Assembly (NCBI RefSeq): GCF_003584645.1
Contig: NZ_AP017928.1
Location: 708,981-772,980 of the forward strand
From: Methylocaldum marinum
Lineage (GTDB): Bacteria > Pseudomonadota > Gammaproteobacteria > Methylococcales > Methylococcaceae
Reading direction: 5' to 3'
DNA length: 64,000 bases
The notes beneath the pieces are model-generated. The model saw nothing but the letters and a program-made list of their open reading frames with translations. It was not told the origin of the DNA and searched no databases. The position numbers and the translations under genes were made by a program. How positions within the stretch are numbered: the stretch's first letter is position 1; every line of letters starts with the position of its first letter. Shown one piece after another: positions 1 to 12,046 of this stretch.

Positions 1-842
1 ATCAGGGCGAATACGTCGCGACCCACTGGATGCCCACCGACAGCGATCTGCGCGGCGCGGTGAAGACCGGCAAGTATGCCGACGGCTACAACTACGACGT
101 GCGCGCGCTGCCCAGGCGCAACGTGCTGGTTTCTTCATCCTTCACCGGGTGGAACAACTACATGATGGACTTCGGCAAAATGCTGTCCGACAAGGAGGCG
201 ATGAAGCATTTCGGCAATACGGTGGTGGTCTGGGATCTTCACAGCCGCAAGCCCAAGAAGGTGTTCGACGTGCCCGGCTCGCCCCTGGAAGTGCGCTGCG
301 CCTGGGATGAAACCCACAATTACTGCTTCACCACCACGGCACTCACCTCCAAGATCTGGCTGATCTACGAGGATGACAAGGGCGAGTGGCAAGCCAAGGA
401 AGTCGCGGATATCGGCGATCCCTCGAAAGTGCCTCTGCCCGTCGATATTTCGATCTCCAACGACGACAAGCGGCTTTGGGTGAATACTTTCATGGACGGC
501 ACTACTCGCGCGTTCGACATTTCGAATCCGCACAAACCGGTGCAGACCTATGAAAAGCGCGTCGGCGCGCAGGTTAACATGGTGTCGTCGAGCTGGGATG
601 GGAAGCGCCTTTATTACACCTCGTCGCTGCTCGCCAATTGGGACAAGAAAGGCAAGGACAACGAGCAGTACCTCAAGCTTTATCACTGGGACGGCAAGGA
701 CCTGAAGGAGCAGTTCGCCGTCGACTTCTATAAGGAGAAGCTCGGACGTCCGCACCAGATGCGTTTCGGTGCTTATTCCCTGTACAAGAGCGTGGCCGAA
801 GCACGGCCGGCGGACATCTTCGCGGAATTTCAGCGTCGCTGA
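1..842 (+). CDS. Selenium-binding protein 56 / methanethiol oxidase family, 3' part
   Basis: The reading frame is open from base 3, so the gene starts before the window. About 279 C-terminal residues are present. The sequence matches the SBP56 (PF05694) family: a stretch like RNVLVSSSF near the visible start, a beta-propeller pattern with ISNDDKRLWVNTFMDGTTRAFDIS, and the conserved SSLLANWDKK segment before a VDFYKEKLGRPHQMRF end. Bacterial members of this family include copper-dependent methanethiol oxidases, which convert methanethiol to formaldehyde, H2S and H2O2. That activity is family knowledge and is not shown here; the N-terminal region with other family residues lies outside the window. 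A hairpin follows, then a DUF4242 gene on the same strand, so the two are probably co-transcribed. Confidence 0.9.
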   Translation, partial: QGEYVATHWMPTDSDLRGAVKTGKYADGYNYDVRALPRRNVLVSSSFTGWNNYMMDFGKMLSDKEAMKHFGNTVVVWDLHSRKPKKVFDVPGSPLEVRCAWDETHNYCFTTTALTSKIWLIYEDDKGEWQAKEVADIGDPSKVPLPVDISISNDDKRLWVNTFMDGTTRAFDISNPHKPVQTYEKRVGAQVNMVSSSWDGKRLYYTSSLLANWDKKGKDNEQYLKLYHWDGKDLKEQFAVDFYKEKLGRPHQMRFGAYSLYKSVAEARPADIFAEFQRR

Positions 843-855
843 TGCGATGGACTTT

Positions 856-896
856 GGAGCCGCCATCATGCGGCTCCGCGGTATTGACGGTTTTTT
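856..896 (+). terminator. Hairpin with U-tract between SBP56 and DUF4242 genes
   Basis: GGAGCCGC at 856-863 pairs perfectly with GCGGCTCC at 870-877 across a six-base loop. A run of six T lies at 891-896. The T-run is 13 bases from the stem, so this may be a weak or attenuating terminator rather than an absolute stop. Confidence 0.5.
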
Positions 897-922
897 GACG
901 ACTATTACGAGAGGAGGCCGAT

Positions 923-1195
923 ATGCCCAAGTATCTAATCGAACGTGATATTCCCGAAGCGGGAAAACTGTCGGGTCAGGACTTGCATGCGATTTCACAG
1001 AAATCGTGCAGCGTGCTGAACCGTCTGGGACCGAAAATCCAGTGGGTGCAGAGCTATGTCACGGACGATAAGGTCTATTGCGTCTACATCGCGCCCAACG
1101 AGGAGATGATTCGGCAGCATGCCGAGGAGGGCGGCTTCCCGGCCAACCGGATTTCGGAGATCAAGACGGTGATCGATCCGACTACCGGCGAGTGA
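923..1195 (+). CDS. DUF4242 (nickel-binding-like) small protein
   Basis: A 90-residue protein with a compact ferredoxin-like fold expected for DUF4242. It begins MPKYLIERDIPEAG and contains the family pattern of a central YVTDDKVYCVYIAPNEEMIRQHAEEGGFP. It has a good ribosome binding site (GAGAGGAGG) seven bases before the ATG. Members such as SCO4226 bind nickel in vitro, but the physiological role is unknown. It follows the SBP56 gene by 80 bases on the same strand, which suggests a shared role, perhaps metal handling for the oxidase (inference). Confidence 0.8.
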   Translation: MPKYLIERDIPEAGKLSGQDLHAISQKSCSVLNRLGPKIQWVQSYVTDDKVYCVYIAPNEEMIRQHAEEGGFPANRISEIKTVIDPTTGE

Positions 1196-1201
1196 TGGGG
1201 A

Positions 1202-1238
1202 GCGTGGGAACGGCTCCGACCGTTCCCACGCCTGTTTT
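1202..1238. terminator. Strong bidirectional terminator between DUF4242 gene and metG
   Basis: GCGTGGGAACGG (1202-1213) and CCGTTCCCACGC (1220-1231) form a perfect 12-bp stem with a six-base loop, followed by CTGTTTT. It lies between two convergent genes and can serve both. Confidence 0.8.
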
Positions 1239-1240
1239 GA

Positions 1241-3352
1241 CTATTTGACCCGCATTCCCGGCTGTGCGCCTTCGTCCGGGATCAATACGAACGGTCCTCC
1301 GCGTTCGTCGCTTGCGGCCAATACCATTCCTTCCGACAATCCGAACTTCATCTTGCGCGGCGCCAGATTCGCGACCATCACGGTCAGTTTTCCTTCCAAT
1401 TGCGCCGGGTCGTAGGCCGATTTGATACCCGCGAATACCGTGCGGGTTTCGCTGCCGATATCCAGAGTCAGCTTCAACAGCTTGTCGGCGCCTTCCACAT
1501 GCTCGGCTTTGGCGATGCGGGCGATGCGCAGATCGATCTTGGCGAAGTCGTCGATCGTTATGGTGTCGGCGATCGGTTGAATCGTATGCTGCTGATGCTC
1601 GGCATGACGCTGCTGCGAGTGAGGTTCCGGTTGGGCGGCGGCTTGCAGATTTTGCTTGTTGGCTTCCACGAGAGACTCGATTTGTTTGGGGTCGATGCGG
1701 GTGAGAAGGTGTTGGTAAGGCTTTATTGTGTGGCCTGCCAGCGATTTATCCAAATCAGACCAAGAAAGCGACTCAATTTGCAGGAAATCTTCAACTTTCT
1801 TGGCGATTTCAGGTAATAACGGTTTTAGATATATCGTCAAAATTCGGAACGCTTCGATTGTTGCGGAGCATACCCAATGTACTTCGGGAAGATTTTCAGG
1901 CGCCTTTGCCAATTCCCAGGGTTTTGCATCGTTGAAGAACTTGTTGATCGCGTCCGCAACAACCATTATTTCCCTGATTGCTCTTGAGAAGTCGCGCCGC
2001 TCATAGGCGTCAGCGATCCATTGGGCAGTGCCTTTTACAGCGTTGCTCGTTAAAACGTTGTTATACGGCAACTTGGGAGTTAAGTCAGAATTTAATGCTT
2101 CGCCGATTTTTGGCAGAAGATTCTGGTCGAGAATGACGCCGTTAAACAGGCGATGAATGAATCCCGCCGCTCGACTCGCGATATTGATGTATTTCCCCAC
2201 CAAATCGCTATTCACCCTCAGAACGAAATCGGCCAAATTGAGATCGATGTCCTCCATCGTCCCGTTCAGCTTGCAGGCGTAGTAATAGCGCAGCCATTCG
2301 GGATTTAGTCCCTGCTGGAGATAACTTTCGGCAGTGATGAAGGTGCCGCGGGATTTGGACATTTTCTCGCCGTTCACGGTCAAGAAGCCGTGCGCGAGAA
2401 TCTTGCTGGGGGTGCGGAAATCCGAGTGTTCCAGCATCGCCGGCCAGAACAGGGCATGGAAATAGAGAATGTCCTTGCCGATGAAGTGGTATAGCTCGGC
2501 GTCCGAATCCTTGTTCCAGTACTGGTCGAAATCGAGGTTCAGCCGCTCGCACAGGTTCTTGAAGCTGCCCATGTAGCCGATGGGCGCGTCCAGCCAGACA
2601 TAGAAGAATTTGCCCGGCGCATCGGGAATCTCGAAGCCGAAATAAGGGGCATCGCGGGAAATATCCCAGTCGGAGAGGCCTGCCTCGAACCATTCCGCCA
2701 TTTTATTGGCGGCTTCGTCCTGTAGATGCCCGGCGCGGGTCCAGGTTTTGAGAAACTCCTCGCATTTCCCGAGCCTGAAGAAATAATGCACCGATTCCTT
2801 CCGTACCGGAGCCGCGCCGGAAACGGCGGAATAGGGATTGATCAGGTCGGTCGGCGAATAGGTTGCGCCGCAGGCTTCGCAGGAATCACCGTACTGATCC
2901 TTGGCATGGCACTTGGGGCACTCGCCCTTGATGAAACGGTCCGGGAGAAACATTTCCTTGACCGGATCGTAGTATTGCTCGATCGAGCGCGCCTCGATGA
3001 GCCCTCGCTCTTTCAAGCGTCCGTAGATGGTTTCGGCCAATTGCCGGGTTTCATCCGAGTGGGTTGAATAGTAATTGTCGAACTCGATGTGAAAACTGGT
3101 AAAGTCCCGGAGATGCTCGCCGTGGACCCGTCGAATCAGTTCCTCCGGGCTAATGCCCTCCTTTTCGGCCCTAAGCATGATGGGCGTACCGTGGGTGTCG
3201 TCTGCACAGACGTAATAGCAGGTATTGCCGCGCATTCTCTGGAAGCGTACCCAAATGTCCGTCTGTATGTATTCGACCAGGTGACCCAGGTGAATCGGGC
3301 CATTGGCATAGGGCAGGGCGCTGGTGACGAGGATCGTTCGGTTGCTGGTCAT
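1241..3352 (-). CDS. metG: Methionyl-tRNA synthetase
   Basis: Charges initiator and elongator tRNA-Met in the cytoplasm. The 703-residue product has the class I HLGH motif at residues 21-24, a zinc-ribbon insert with CPKCH and CEACG, the KMSKS loop (GEKMSKSRG) around residue 335, and a C-terminal tRNA-binding domain from about residue 600 ([19 protein letters not shown]). Length agrees with the long dimeric gammaproteobacterial form (E. coli 677). The start chosen gives [18 protein letters not shown]; the frame is open further upstream but those residues do not resemble MetG. It is divergent from mrp, the usual arrangement in gammaproteobacteria. Confidence 0.97.
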   Translation of the reverse strand: MTSNRTILVTSALPYANGPIHLGHLVEYIQTDIWVRFQRMRGNTCYYVCADDTHGTPIMLRAEKEGISPEELIRRVHGEHLRDFTSFHIEFDNYYSTHSDETRQLAETIYGRLKERGLIEARSIEQYYDPVKEMFLPDRFIKGECPKCHAKDQYGDSCEACGATYSPTDLINPYSAVSGAAPVRKESVHYFFRLGKCEEFLKTWTRAGHLQDEAANKMAEWFEAGLSDWDISRDAPYFGFEIPDAPGKFFYVWLDAPIGYMGSFKNLCERLNLDFDQYWNKDSDAELYHFIGKDILYFHALFWPAMLEHSDFRTPSKILAHGFLTVNGEKMSKSRGTFITAESYLQQGLNPEWLRYYYACKLNGTMEDIDLNLADFVLRVNSDLVGKYINIASRAAGFIHRLFNGVILDQNLLPKIGEALNSDLTPKLPYNNVLTSNAVKGTAQWIADAYERRDFSRAIREIMVVADAINKFFNDAKPWELAKAPENLPEVHWVCSATIEAFRILTIYLKPLLPEIAKKVEDFLQIESLSWSDLDKSLAGHTIKPYQHLLTRIDPKQIESLVEANKQNLQAAAQPEPHSQQRHAEHQQHTIQPIADTITIDDFAKIDLRIARIAKAEHVEGADKLLKLTLDIGSETRTVFAGIKSAYDPAQLEGKLTVMVANLAPRKMKFGLSEGMVLAASDERGGPFVLIPDEGAQPGMRVK

Positions 3353-3533
3353 GAGGCGAAATTCAATGTTTTCCGAGGTCGCGGGATTATCCCACATTTC
3401 GCCCGGGCATTCAGGCGTGCAGCGGGCGGGCGAGCATTGATGTATCGCTTTTGAAACAAGCCTCCCGCCGTTAAGCTTCGTGGGCAATTGTGTAGAATAT
3501 CGGCTTATTTCGCCCGAGATGCTGGAGGCTCCA

Positions 3534-4622
3534 ATGCCGCTTACCCAATCTGATGTCGAGAGTGCCCTTAGAACCTTGGTGGATCCTAACCTTGACCGGG
3601 ATTTAGTTTCCGCCAGGCAGGTCAAGAAAATTGAAGTGGAGGATTCCCGGGTCCGGGTGAAGGTGGCTCTCGGCTACCCGGCGGCCGGCTTCCATGCCGA
3701 GCTCAAAGCCCTGATCGAACAAAAGCTTCGATCGGAAATCGGCGCGACCGAAGTCGCCGTGGACGTCGTCACTGAGATCCTTTCCCACTCGGTTCAGAAA
3801 ACCCTGAAGCCGATGCCGGGAGTGAAAAATATCATCGCGATCGCGTCCGGCAAGGGCGGCGTCGGGAAATCGACGACCACCGTCAACCTGGCGCTGGCTT
3901 TAACGGCCGAAGGCGCGCGGGTCGGCATCCTGGATGCCGATATTTACGGCCCCAGTCAGCCGCTCATGCTGGGAATTTCGGGGCGGCCGGACACCGAGGA
4001 GGGCAAGCGGCTGATCCCGATGGTTGCCTACGGCGTACAGTCCATGTCGATCGGCTATCTGGTCGACGAGGATGCCCCGATGATCTGGCGCGGCCCCATG
4101 GTGACCGGTGCCTTGCAGCAATTGCTCAAGGATACCCGGTGGGACGATCTGGATTATCTGCTCATCGACTTGCCGCCCGGCACCGGCGACGTCCAATTGA
4201 CGCTGGCGCAGCAAATTCCGGTGTCGGGGGCAATCATCGTCACCACCCCCCAGGACATTGCCCTGCTGGATGCCCAGAGAGGGCTCCAGATGTTCGAGAA
4301 AGTGGGGATCCCGGTCTTGGGCATCGTTGAAAACATGAGTATTCACATCTGTTCGAACTGCGGCCATGCCGAGCCGATCTTCGGCGAAGGCGGCGGCGAA
4401 AAGATGGCCCGGAAATACGGCGTGGAGCTGCTCGGGTCTTTGCCGCTCGACATCAGCATCCGGAAAAACGCCGACGGTGGCTATCCCACGGTAATCGCCG
4501 AGCCGGACAGCAAGCCGGCGCAAATCTACAAGGGCGTGGCCCGCAAGATGGCCGCCCGTTTGGCTTTGAGAGCAAAGGATTACAGTGCGCGTTTCCCCAC
4601 TATCACCGTTGTCAACGACTAG
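3534..4622 (+). CDS. mrp: Iron-sulfur carrier P-loop ATPase Mrp/ApbC
   Basis: A 362-residue cytosolic Fe-S cluster carrier. Residues 1-80 form a MIP18/DUF59-like domain. The deviant Walker [10 protein letters not shown] is at residues 105-113 and the cluster-binding CSNC pair is around residue 265. The ATG at 3534 was chosen because GGAGG lies five bases upstream; an in-frame GTG at 3480 and an ATG at 3519 lack that spacing. It faces away from metG across 181 bp and ends one base before dcd, so mrp and dcd are very probably one transcript. Confidence 0.95.
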   Translation: MPLTQSDVESALRTLVDPNLDRDLVSARQVKKIEVEDSRVRVKVALGYPAAGFHAELKALIEQKLRSEIGATEVAVDVVTEILSHSVQKTLKPMPGVKNIIAIASGKGGVGKSTTTVNLALALTAEGARVGILDADIYGPSQPLMLGISGRPDTEEGKRLIPMVAYGVQSMSIGYLVDEDAPMIWRGPMVTGALQQLLKDTRWDDLDYLLIDLPPGTGDVQLTLAQQIPVSGAIIVTTPQDIALLDAQRGLQMFEKVGIPVLGIVENMSIHICSNCGHAEPIFGEGGGEKMARKYGVELLGSLPLDISIRKNADGGYPTVIAEPDSKPAQIYKGVARKMAARLALRAKDYSARFPTITVVND

Positions 4623-4623
4623 C

Positions 4624-5190
4624 ATGGGCATCAAGTCAGACCGCTGGATCCGCCGCATGGTGGAGGAATATGGGATGATCGAGCCCTACGAGCCGCTGCA
4701 AGTGAGAGAGGTGGAGAATGCGCGGGTCATATCCTACGGGACGTCGAGCTACGGCTACGACATTCGGTGCTCCAACGAATTCAAGATTTTCACCAACATT
4801 AATTCGGCCATTGTCGATCCGAAGAATTTCGACGAAAACAGCTTCGTGGACGTGAGCTCGGACGTGTGCATCATCCCGCCCAATTCCTTTGCGCTGGCGA
4901 GGACCGTCGAATATTTCCGGATTCCGCGCGATGTGCTGACGATATGCCTGGGCAAATCCACCTATGCCCGCTGCGGAATCATCGTCAACGTGACCCCGTT
5001 GGAGCCCGAGTGGGAGGGGCATGTGACGCTTGAGTTTTCCAATACCACGCCGCTGCCCGCCAAGATCTACGCCAACGAAGGGGTAGCCCAGGTGTTATTC
5101 ATCGGCGCCGACGAGATTTGCGAAGTTTCGTACAAGGACCGAGGCGGGAAGTATCAGGGACAAACCGGCGTAACCTTGCCCAAGACCTGA
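4624..5190 (+). CDS. dcd: dCTP deaminase
   Basis: Converts dCTP to dUTP for thymidylate synthesis. The product is 188 residues (E. coli 193) and carries the family signature [28 protein letters not shown] (shown in part), including the catalytic Glu in the [11 protein letters not shown] segment, and the C-terminal GGKYQGQTG nucleotide lid. The start MGIKSDRWI matches the family N-terminus and begins one base after the mrp stop. The frame extends upstream into mrp, but that part is out-of-frame mrp sequence. Confidence 0.97.
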   Translation: MGIKSDRWIRRMVEEYGMIEPYEPLQVREVENARVISYGTSSYGYDIRCSNEFKIFTNINSAIVDPKNFDENSFVDVSSDVCIIPPNSFALARTVEYFRIPRDVLTICLGKSTYARCGIIVNVTPLEPEWEGHVTLEFSNTTPLPAKIYANEGVAQVLFIGADEICEVSYKDRGGKYQGQTGVTLPKT

Positions 5191-5258
5191 TATTGCGGAC
5201 GCGTGCCGGTACTTTTGTCCGAGCCGGAATTTTTTGAAGTTTAGCGAGAGTTAAGACT

Positions 5259-6539
5259 ATGGCCGATCTGTCCGCATTGTTCGCGGAAGCTCAAAACTAC
5301 ATTCCGGGCGGCGTGAATTCGCCGGTGCGTGCCTTCAAGGGGGTCGGAGGAACCCCGGTTTTCGTGGACCGTGCCGAAGGGCCGTACCTGTTCGGTGCGG
5401 ACGGACGGCGCTACATCGATTATGTCGGCTCCTGGGGTCCCATGATCGTCGGGCATGCGCACCCGGAAGTGTTGAAAGCCGTACACGGTGCCGTGGATCG
5501 CGGGCTGAGCTACGGCGCTCCCACGCCTATCGAAACCGTGATGGCGAAAAAGCTGTGCGAGCTGGTGCCTTCAATGGACATGGTGCGCATGGTGAATTCG
5601 GGCACCGAAGCGACCATGAGCGCCATTCGCCTGGCGCGCGGCTATACCGGGCGCGACCGGATCGTCAAATTCGAAGGCTGTTATCACGGCCATTCGGATT
5701 CTCTGCTGGTCAAGGCCGGTTCCGGCGCGCTGACCCTGGGCGTGCCGAGTTCACCCGGGGTTCCGGCTTGCCTGGCCGAACATACGATCACTCTCCCGTT
5801 CAACGACGACGATGCGGTGCGCGAAGCATTCTCGCGTTTGGGCGGCGAGATTGCCTGCATTATCGTGGAGCCGGTGGCCGGCAACATGAACTGTGTGCCG
5901 CCGAAACCGGGTTTTCTGGAGACGCTTCGGGCGGTTTGCGATGCCCACGGTTCGGTGCTGATCTTCGATGAAGTCATGACCGGATTCCGCGTTGCACTGG
6001 GCGGAGCGCAGGCGCATTACGGCATACGCCCTGATCTGACAACACTCGGGAAGGTCATCGGGGGAGGTATGCCGGTCGGCGCCTTCGGCGGCCGGCGCGA
6101 CATCATGGAAAAACTGGCTCCGCTGGGTCCCGTCTATCAGGCCGGAACCTTGTCCGGCAATCCCGTAGCCATGGCGGCGGGATTGAAAACCCTGGAACTG
6201 ATAGCCGTTCCGGGTTTTTTCGAGCACTTGAGCGAAAAGACTCGCTATCTCGTCGAAGGCTTGCGGGAGCGTGCGTCGCAGACTGGGATTCCGCTTGCGG
6301 CGAATTCCGTCGGCGGCATGTTCGGTCTCTTCTTTACGGGCGAGAAAGTCGTCGACAGCTTCGATCGCGTCATGGCCTGCGACCAGGAGCGCTTCAAGCG
6401 CTTTTTCCACGCCATGATGGACGAAGGCGTCTATCTCGCTCCGTCCGCGTTCGAGGCCGGCTTTGTTTCCGCCGCACATGAATTCGAAACACTGGATCAA
6501 ACCCTACAGGCTGCGGAGCGCGTCTTTAGTCGACTTTGA
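5259..6539 (+). CDS. hemL: Glutamate-1-semialdehyde 2,1-aminomutase
   Basis: A PLP enzyme of C5 tetrapyrrole synthesis that isomerises glutamate-1-semialdehyde to 5-aminolevulinate. The 426-residue length is standard. It has the N-terminal [16 protein letters not shown] signature, the [16 protein letters not shown] cofactor region, and the Schiff-base lysine in [18 protein letters not shown] near residue 266. A GAGAG ribosome binding site precedes the ATG. Its stop overlaps the putative TTG start of the next gene by four bases. Confidence 0.97.
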   Translation: MADLSALFAEAQNYIPGGVNSPVRAFKGVGGTPVFVDRAEGPYLFGADGRRYIDYVGSWGPMIVGHAHPEVLKAVHGAVDRGLSYGAPTPIETVMAKKLCELVPSMDMVRMVNSGTEATMSAIRLARGYTGRDRIVKFEGCYHGHSDSLLVKAGSGALTLGVPSSPGVPACLAEHTITLPFNDDDAVREAFSRLGGEIACIIVEPVAGNMNCVPPKPGFLETLRAVCDAHGSVLIFDEVMTGFRVALGGAQAHYGIRPDLTTLGKVIGGGMPVGAFGGRRDIMEKLAPLGPVYQAGTLSGNPVAMAAGLKTLELIAVPGFFEHLSEKTRYLVEGLRERASQTGIPLAANSVGGMFGLFFTGEKVVDSFDRVMACDQERFKRFFHAMMDEGVYLAPSAFEAGFVSAAHEFETLDQTLQAAERVFSRL

Positions 6540-8437
6540 GCTTTGAAACCATTTATGCATGGATTGCACTGCATCCCCACTATGCCGGTTTAGCGGTCTT
6601 CTTGATTGCCATGGCCGAATCCCTGGCGGTGGTGGGCCTGCTGGTGCCCGGCGTCGCCATGATGTTCGCCGCCGGTGCGCTGGTCGGGACGGGGGTACTG
6701 GCGTTTGCTCCAATCTGCGCTTACGCAGTAGCCGGGGCAGTGGTCGGCGACGGAATCAGCTTCTGGTTGGGTTGGCGCTATCGCGATCGGCTGTCGTCCT
6801 TTTGGCCGTTTTCGCGATATCCGGGAATGATCGACCGCGGTATCGATTATTTCCACCGCTACGGCGGGCGCAGCGTGTTGTTCGGGCGTTTCGTGGGACC
6901 GGTACGCGCGGTGATTCCGCTGGTTGCGGGAATGCTGGCGATGCCGGTGCGGCGGTTCATCTATATCAATGTATTGTCGGCCGTTCTCTGGGGCCCGGCC
7001 TATTTGCTTCCGGGCATGGCTTTCGGCGCATCGCTCGATTTGGCCTCGCAAGTCACAGGACGTCTGGCCGCGCTATTGATTGCGCTGTTGGCGGTCCTGT
7101 GGCTGGGTGCCTGGTTGAGCAAGCACGTTTATCTTTATTTCCAGCCCCGAGCGCACCAGCTCATTCTTGCGACTTTCGATCTTAGCCGAGAACACCCGCT
7201 ATTGGGACGGCTTACGGCTCCGCTCATCGATCCCGAGCAGCGCGATTACGCCGGTCTATCCGTGTGGGCTGCGATCCTGGGCCTGACGGGGCTGCTGACC
7301 TGCTATCTGATACCGGCCGATGTGGTTCCGGTATCTCTGGAAGCCTGGCGGAATCCCTGGTCGGATTATGCATTGATGGTGTTCGAGGAATTGGGGAAGG
7401 CCGCGGCCGTTTCGGTTTTCTCGATCTTTGTGCTCGGCTGGTTGTTGATCCGAAACCACGGTGTCGCTGCGGCGCATTTTCTGGGAGCCCTGGGATTCGC
7501 GCTGGTGGTGGGGGCGCTCTGCAATCTGGCCGACGACAATCCGCCGATCGACGGTCATGTCCTGAACGCCGGCGCGGTATACGGCTTCGCCGCCGTGCTG
7601 ACGGCGGACAGTGCGTCTCCGCGCTGGCGCTGGTTGATTTACTCCACGGCAACCCTGCTGGTCATCGTCATTGGCTTTGCTCGCGTGTATGCCGACACGG
7701 GCGAGTTTCTCGCGGTTTGCTTTGGCCTGTTGCTGGCCTTGGTGTGGCTGGTCCTGTTAGGAGTGGCTTATCGGCGCCATCGCCACGGCGATACACCGAT
7801 CAGAGGCTTAAGCTGGATCGCGACGGTTTGCCTGGTCGGGATCGGGACATTCTTCTGGCATGAGCATTCGCTGGAGGAATTTTACTATCGGCGACCGCTG
7901 CTGAATGTGAGCGAGCAGCAATGGTCCGATCAGGCCTGGCGGTTCCTTCCGGCCTATCGCGTGAAAACGATCGGCCGACCGGAACAGGCGCTGTCAATTC
8001 AATGGGCTTCGCCGATCGACGCCATCCGTTCGGATTTGCTCAAGTTGGGCTGGCAGGAGCCCAAGCCGCTGACCCCGGCGCAGGCGCTTTATTTCCTGAA
8101 TCCCCAGACCGAAATGGCGGACTTGCCGGTATTGCCCCATTTCAATCAAACCGACGTGGATAGTCTTCGCATGGTCAGGAGGACTCCTGCGGGGAGATGG
8201 CTGATCGTGCGCTTTTGGCCCAGTGGACAGCAGCTGGAACCGGAAGCCGTTCCGATTTTTCAGGGAAGCGTTGCTTTCCTGGAGGAACGCAATCTTTTCG
8301 GTATCCTGAAATTTTCCGAAGAGGCCATAAACGGCATGGATGCGCTCGGCATCTTCATTGGCGAACTTCAATCTCTGCGTCCTTTATGGCTGAGAACCGG
8401 CGAGTATGGTCAGACCGTCGTGCTGCTGCCGCCCTGA
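6536..8437 (+). CDS. DedA-PAP2-LssY fusion membrane protein
   Basis: A 633-residue multi-pass inner-membrane protein. Residues 1-200 form a DedA/VTT domain with the [17 protein letters not shown] segment; about 225-440 is a PAP2-like six-helix region; about 450-633 is a soluble LssY C-terminal domain. The arrangement matches LssY-type proteins; LssY was first noted beside a Legionella type I secretion locus. The canonical PAP2 residues are poor here: PSGH is replaced by IDGH and no second catalytic His is visible around [11 protein letters not shown], so phosphatase activity is doubtful. The start is taken as TTG overlapping the hemL stop (TTGA); no closer in-frame ATG fits the first helix. 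Confidence 0.82.
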   Translation: MSFETIYAWIALHPHYAGLAVFLIAMAESLAVVGLLVPGVAMMFAAGALVGTGVLAFAPICAYAVAGAVVGDGISFWLGWRYRDRLSSFWPFSRYPGMIDRGIDYFHRYGGRSVLFGRFVGPVRAVIPLVAGMLAMPVRRFIYINVLSAVLWGPAYLLPGMAFGASLDLASQVTGRLAALLIALLAVLWLGAWLSKHVYLYFQPRAHQLILATFDLSREHPLLGRLTAPLIDPEQRDYAGLSVWAAILGLTGLLTCYLIPADVVPVSLEAWRNPWSDYALMVFEELGKAAAVSVFSIFVLGWLLIRNHGVAAAHFLGALGFALVVGALCNLADDNPPIDGHVLNAGAVYGFAAVLTADSASPRWRWLIYSTATLLVIVIGFARVYADTGEFLAVCFGLLLALVWLVLLGVAYRRHRHGDTPIRGLSWIATVCLVGIGTFFWHEHSLEEFYYRRPLLNVSEQQWSDQAWRFLPAYRVKTIGRPEQALSIQWASPIDAIRSDLLKLGWQEPKPLTPAQALYFLNPQTEMADLPVLPHFNQTDVDSLRMVRRTPAGRWLIVRFWPSGQQLEPEAVPIFQGSVAFLEERNLFGILKFSEEAINGMDALGIFIGELQSLRPLWLRTGEYGQTVVLLPP

Positions 8438-8469
8438 AATCATCGATTCAAATTCCGAAAGATATTCCG

Positions 8470-9984
8470 ATGGATAAAACGTATTGGCTGGCAGATATCG
8501 ATAGGTTGTCGCCTGCTTTGGCTCTGGCCATAGGCTTGGCTTTGGGACTGGCCCTGGGATGGGCGATGGCGGCTTTGCGCAATCGAGGACATCACCCGGA
8601 GTTGTGCCGGCGATCGGCGGAACAGCAGGCGGAGAGAATCGCCGAGTTGGCAAGCGAGCTGGCCGACCGCCAGGACCGTGTCTACGCGTTGAGCACCGGA
8701 CTCGCCGTCGCCGAGGAGAAAGCCGCACGCATTCCGAGGCTGGAAGCCGAAATCGGGTCCCACCAGCAGACTGTTGCCGAGAAGAACCAGCAACTCGAAG
8801 CGCTTAGGACCGAGGTCGCGGAGCTGAAGACACGCCTGGAGAGCGAGCGGCAGAATACGGAAGAAAAACTGGCATTGCTTCGTAACGCCGAAGTTCAGCT
8901 ATTCGCCCAGTTCGAAAATCTGGCGCAGAAAATTCTCGATCAGAAGACGCAGAAATTCACCGAACAGAACAAGAGCCAGCTCGACGGCGTTCTAACCCCG
9001 TTTCGCGAACAGCTCGGCGATTTCCGCAGGAAAGTGGACGAAATGCATCTGCACGATGCCAAGGACCGAGCGTCGTTGCGTCAGGAGATCGAAAACCTTC
9101 GTCAACAGACCCAGCTTATCAACCAGGAGGCTATCAATCTGACCCGCGCACTGAAAGGCGACAAGAAATTGCAGGGGACGTGGGGCGAGCTGATCCTCGA
9201 GCGGGTACTGGAGCAGTCGGGACTGCGGAAGGGCATCGAATACGAGACTCAGGGGGGATATCGCGACGGCGAAAATCGCTTATTTCGACCCGACGTGATC
9301 GTACACTTGCCCGAAGGGAAGGACATCATCATCGATTCCAAGGTATCGCTGGTCGCCTACGACCGGTGCTGTGCGCTGGACGACGGGCCGGAACGGGACA
9401 CGGCGGTGCGCGAGCATGTTCAGGCCGTGCGCAATCACATCAAGACCCTCGCTCAGAAAGATTATTCCGGGTTGAACGGACTGCGGTCACTGGATTTCAT
9501 CCTGCTGTTCATGCCGATCGAATCGGCCTTCATGCTCGCTTTCCAGCACGACGATAAGCTGTTTTCCGACGCGTTCTCCAGCAATATCGTAGTCGTGACG
9601 CCGACCACCTTGTTGGCCACCCTGCGCACTATAGAAAACATCTGGCGCTACGAGCGCCGGAACGAAAACGCCAGAATCATCGCGGACAAGGCGGGGTCGA
9701 TTTACGACAAATTGCGCGGCTTGGTGGAAGACCTGGAAAAACTGGGCACCCAGCTCGGCAACGTCCACAAGTCCTACGACGACGCGATGAACAAGCTGAC
9801 CCGCGGACGCGGAAATCTGATTCGTCAGGCGGAAAGTTTCGTGGAGCTGGGTGTGAAAGTGAATAAACGGCTTCCGAAAAGTATTTTGGAAAAAGTCGAT
9901 CTGGCTATCGAAGACGAGATGTACGCCGCGCTCAAACGGGAAATTCCTACAGTTGGGGAAACCAGCGGATCGTCCGAAAAGTAA
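8470..9984 (+). CDS. rmuC: DNA recombination protein RmuC
   Basis: A 504-residue protein with one N-terminal membrane helix (ALALAIGLALGLALGWAMAAL, residues 15-35), a long coiled coil from about 45 to 220, and the RmuC nuclease-like core (LQGTWGELILERVLEQSGL, then DSKVSLVAYDR, a PD-(D/E)XK-like pattern). RmuC limits inversions at short repeats in E. coli. The ATG gives the membrane helix at the expected place; the frame is open upstream into the previous gene but those residues are not RmuC-like. It is convergent with rho. Confidence 0.93.
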   Translation: MDKTYWLADIDRLSPALALAIGLALGLALGWAMAALRNRGHHPELCRRSAEQQAERIAELASELADRQDRVYALSTGLAVAEEKAARIPRLEAEIGSHQQTVAEKNQQLEALRTEVAELKTRLESERQNTEEKLALLRNAEVQLFAQFENLAQKILDQKTQKFTEQNKSQLDGVLTPFREQLGDFRRKVDEMHLHDAKDRASLRQEIENLRQQTQLINQEAINLTRALKGDKKLQGTWGELILERVLEQSGLRKGIEYETQGGYRDGENRLFRPDVIVHLPEGKDIIIDSKVSLVAYDRCCALDDGPERDTAVREHVQAVRNHIKTLAQKDYSGLNGLRSLDFILLFMPIESAFMLAFQHDDKLFSDAFSSNIVVVTPTTLLATLRTIENIWRYERRNENARIIADKAGSIYDKLRGLVEDLEKLGTQLGNVHKSYDDAMNKLTRGRGNLIRQAESFVELGVKVNKRLPKSILEKVDLAIEDEMYAALKREIPTVGETSGSSEK

Positions 9985-10048
9985 GTATACCCGGTGTTGG
10001 AATGAAAGCTTCGGGTCAGGTCGATAAAGTGCGGCGCCTAGTTTTTTC

Positions 10049-11305
<1,257 letters not shown>

Positions 11306-11478
11306 AGACGTAAGTGAAGAGCAGAAAAAATCTTTAAGGATTGCGCTCGCATGAGAGACGAGCTCGGAGAGAACGGCCGGAACTGGCCCGGTTAAGAGGA
11401 CGACGTATAGATTTTCGCCAAAATTAGCACAGGTATGCGGGACCGTCTAGTCAGAAGCGGCCCGCGCATGCCGGATAC
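11306..11478 (-). promoter_or_regulatory. trxA-rho intergenic leader
   Basis: In E. coli and relatives the long untranslated leader between trxA and rho is the site of Rho-dependent autoregulation. This 173-bp gap sits in the same position on the same strand. No coding sequence or clear intrinsic terminator is visible. The regulatory role is inferred from position only. Confidence 0.35.
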
Positions 11479-11805
11479 TCAAATATTGGCGTCAATGAAT
11501 GCGGCCAGCTGAGACTTGGCCAAGGCTCCCACCTTGGTAGCTTCGACACCGCCGTCCTTGAACAGCATCAGCGTTGGAATTCCGCGTACGCCATACCGTT
11601 GCGGAGTCGCAGGGTTTTCGTCGATATTGAGTTTGGCGATGGCCAGCTTCCCTTCGTAATCCCCGGCGATTTCCTCCAGGATTGGAGCGATCATCTTGCA
11701 GGGACCGCACCACTCGGCCCAAAAATCGACCAGAACGGGGCTGCCCGCGTTGAGGACCTTATCCTCGAACTCGGCATCGGTAACATGAAATATGCGTTCG
11801 CTCAC
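11479..11805 (-). CDS. trxA: Thioredoxin 1
   Basis: A 108-residue cytosolic disulfide reductase with the active site WCGPCK at residues 32-37 and the conserved cis-proline context [16 protein letters not shown] ribosome binding site precedes the ATG on the minus strand. It is upstream of rho as in most proteobacteria. Confidence 0.98.
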   Translation of the reverse strand: MSERIFHVTDAEFEDKVLNAGSPVLVDFWAEWCGPCKMIAPILEEIAGDYEGKLAIAKLNIDENPATPQRYGVRGIPTLMLFKDGGVEATKVGALAKSQLAAFIDANI

Positions 11806-12046
11806 AATGGACTCCTCACGATCTCAACGGGGAAACTTGAAAGGACTGGGGCGCCAACGGCCCGCGCGAATGGAAATGATGCAGCGGTCCCTTGCATACA
11901 TTCATTTCAGCCTAAAAGGAGAACAATTTCAAGTCCTGCGAATTCCTACGTACATCGCCGTCTGTACACTCAAGACGCGGCGTCTTAACCCGCGGGTGAA
12001 TGTCCGCCGGACCGCCGGTTTCGTGAGTGCGGCGCCGCAGTCGATT

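Noticed and set aside
4139-4336. Short frames inside mrp on both strands
   Set aside because: They overlap a well-conserved gene completely and have no ribosome binding site or family resemblance.
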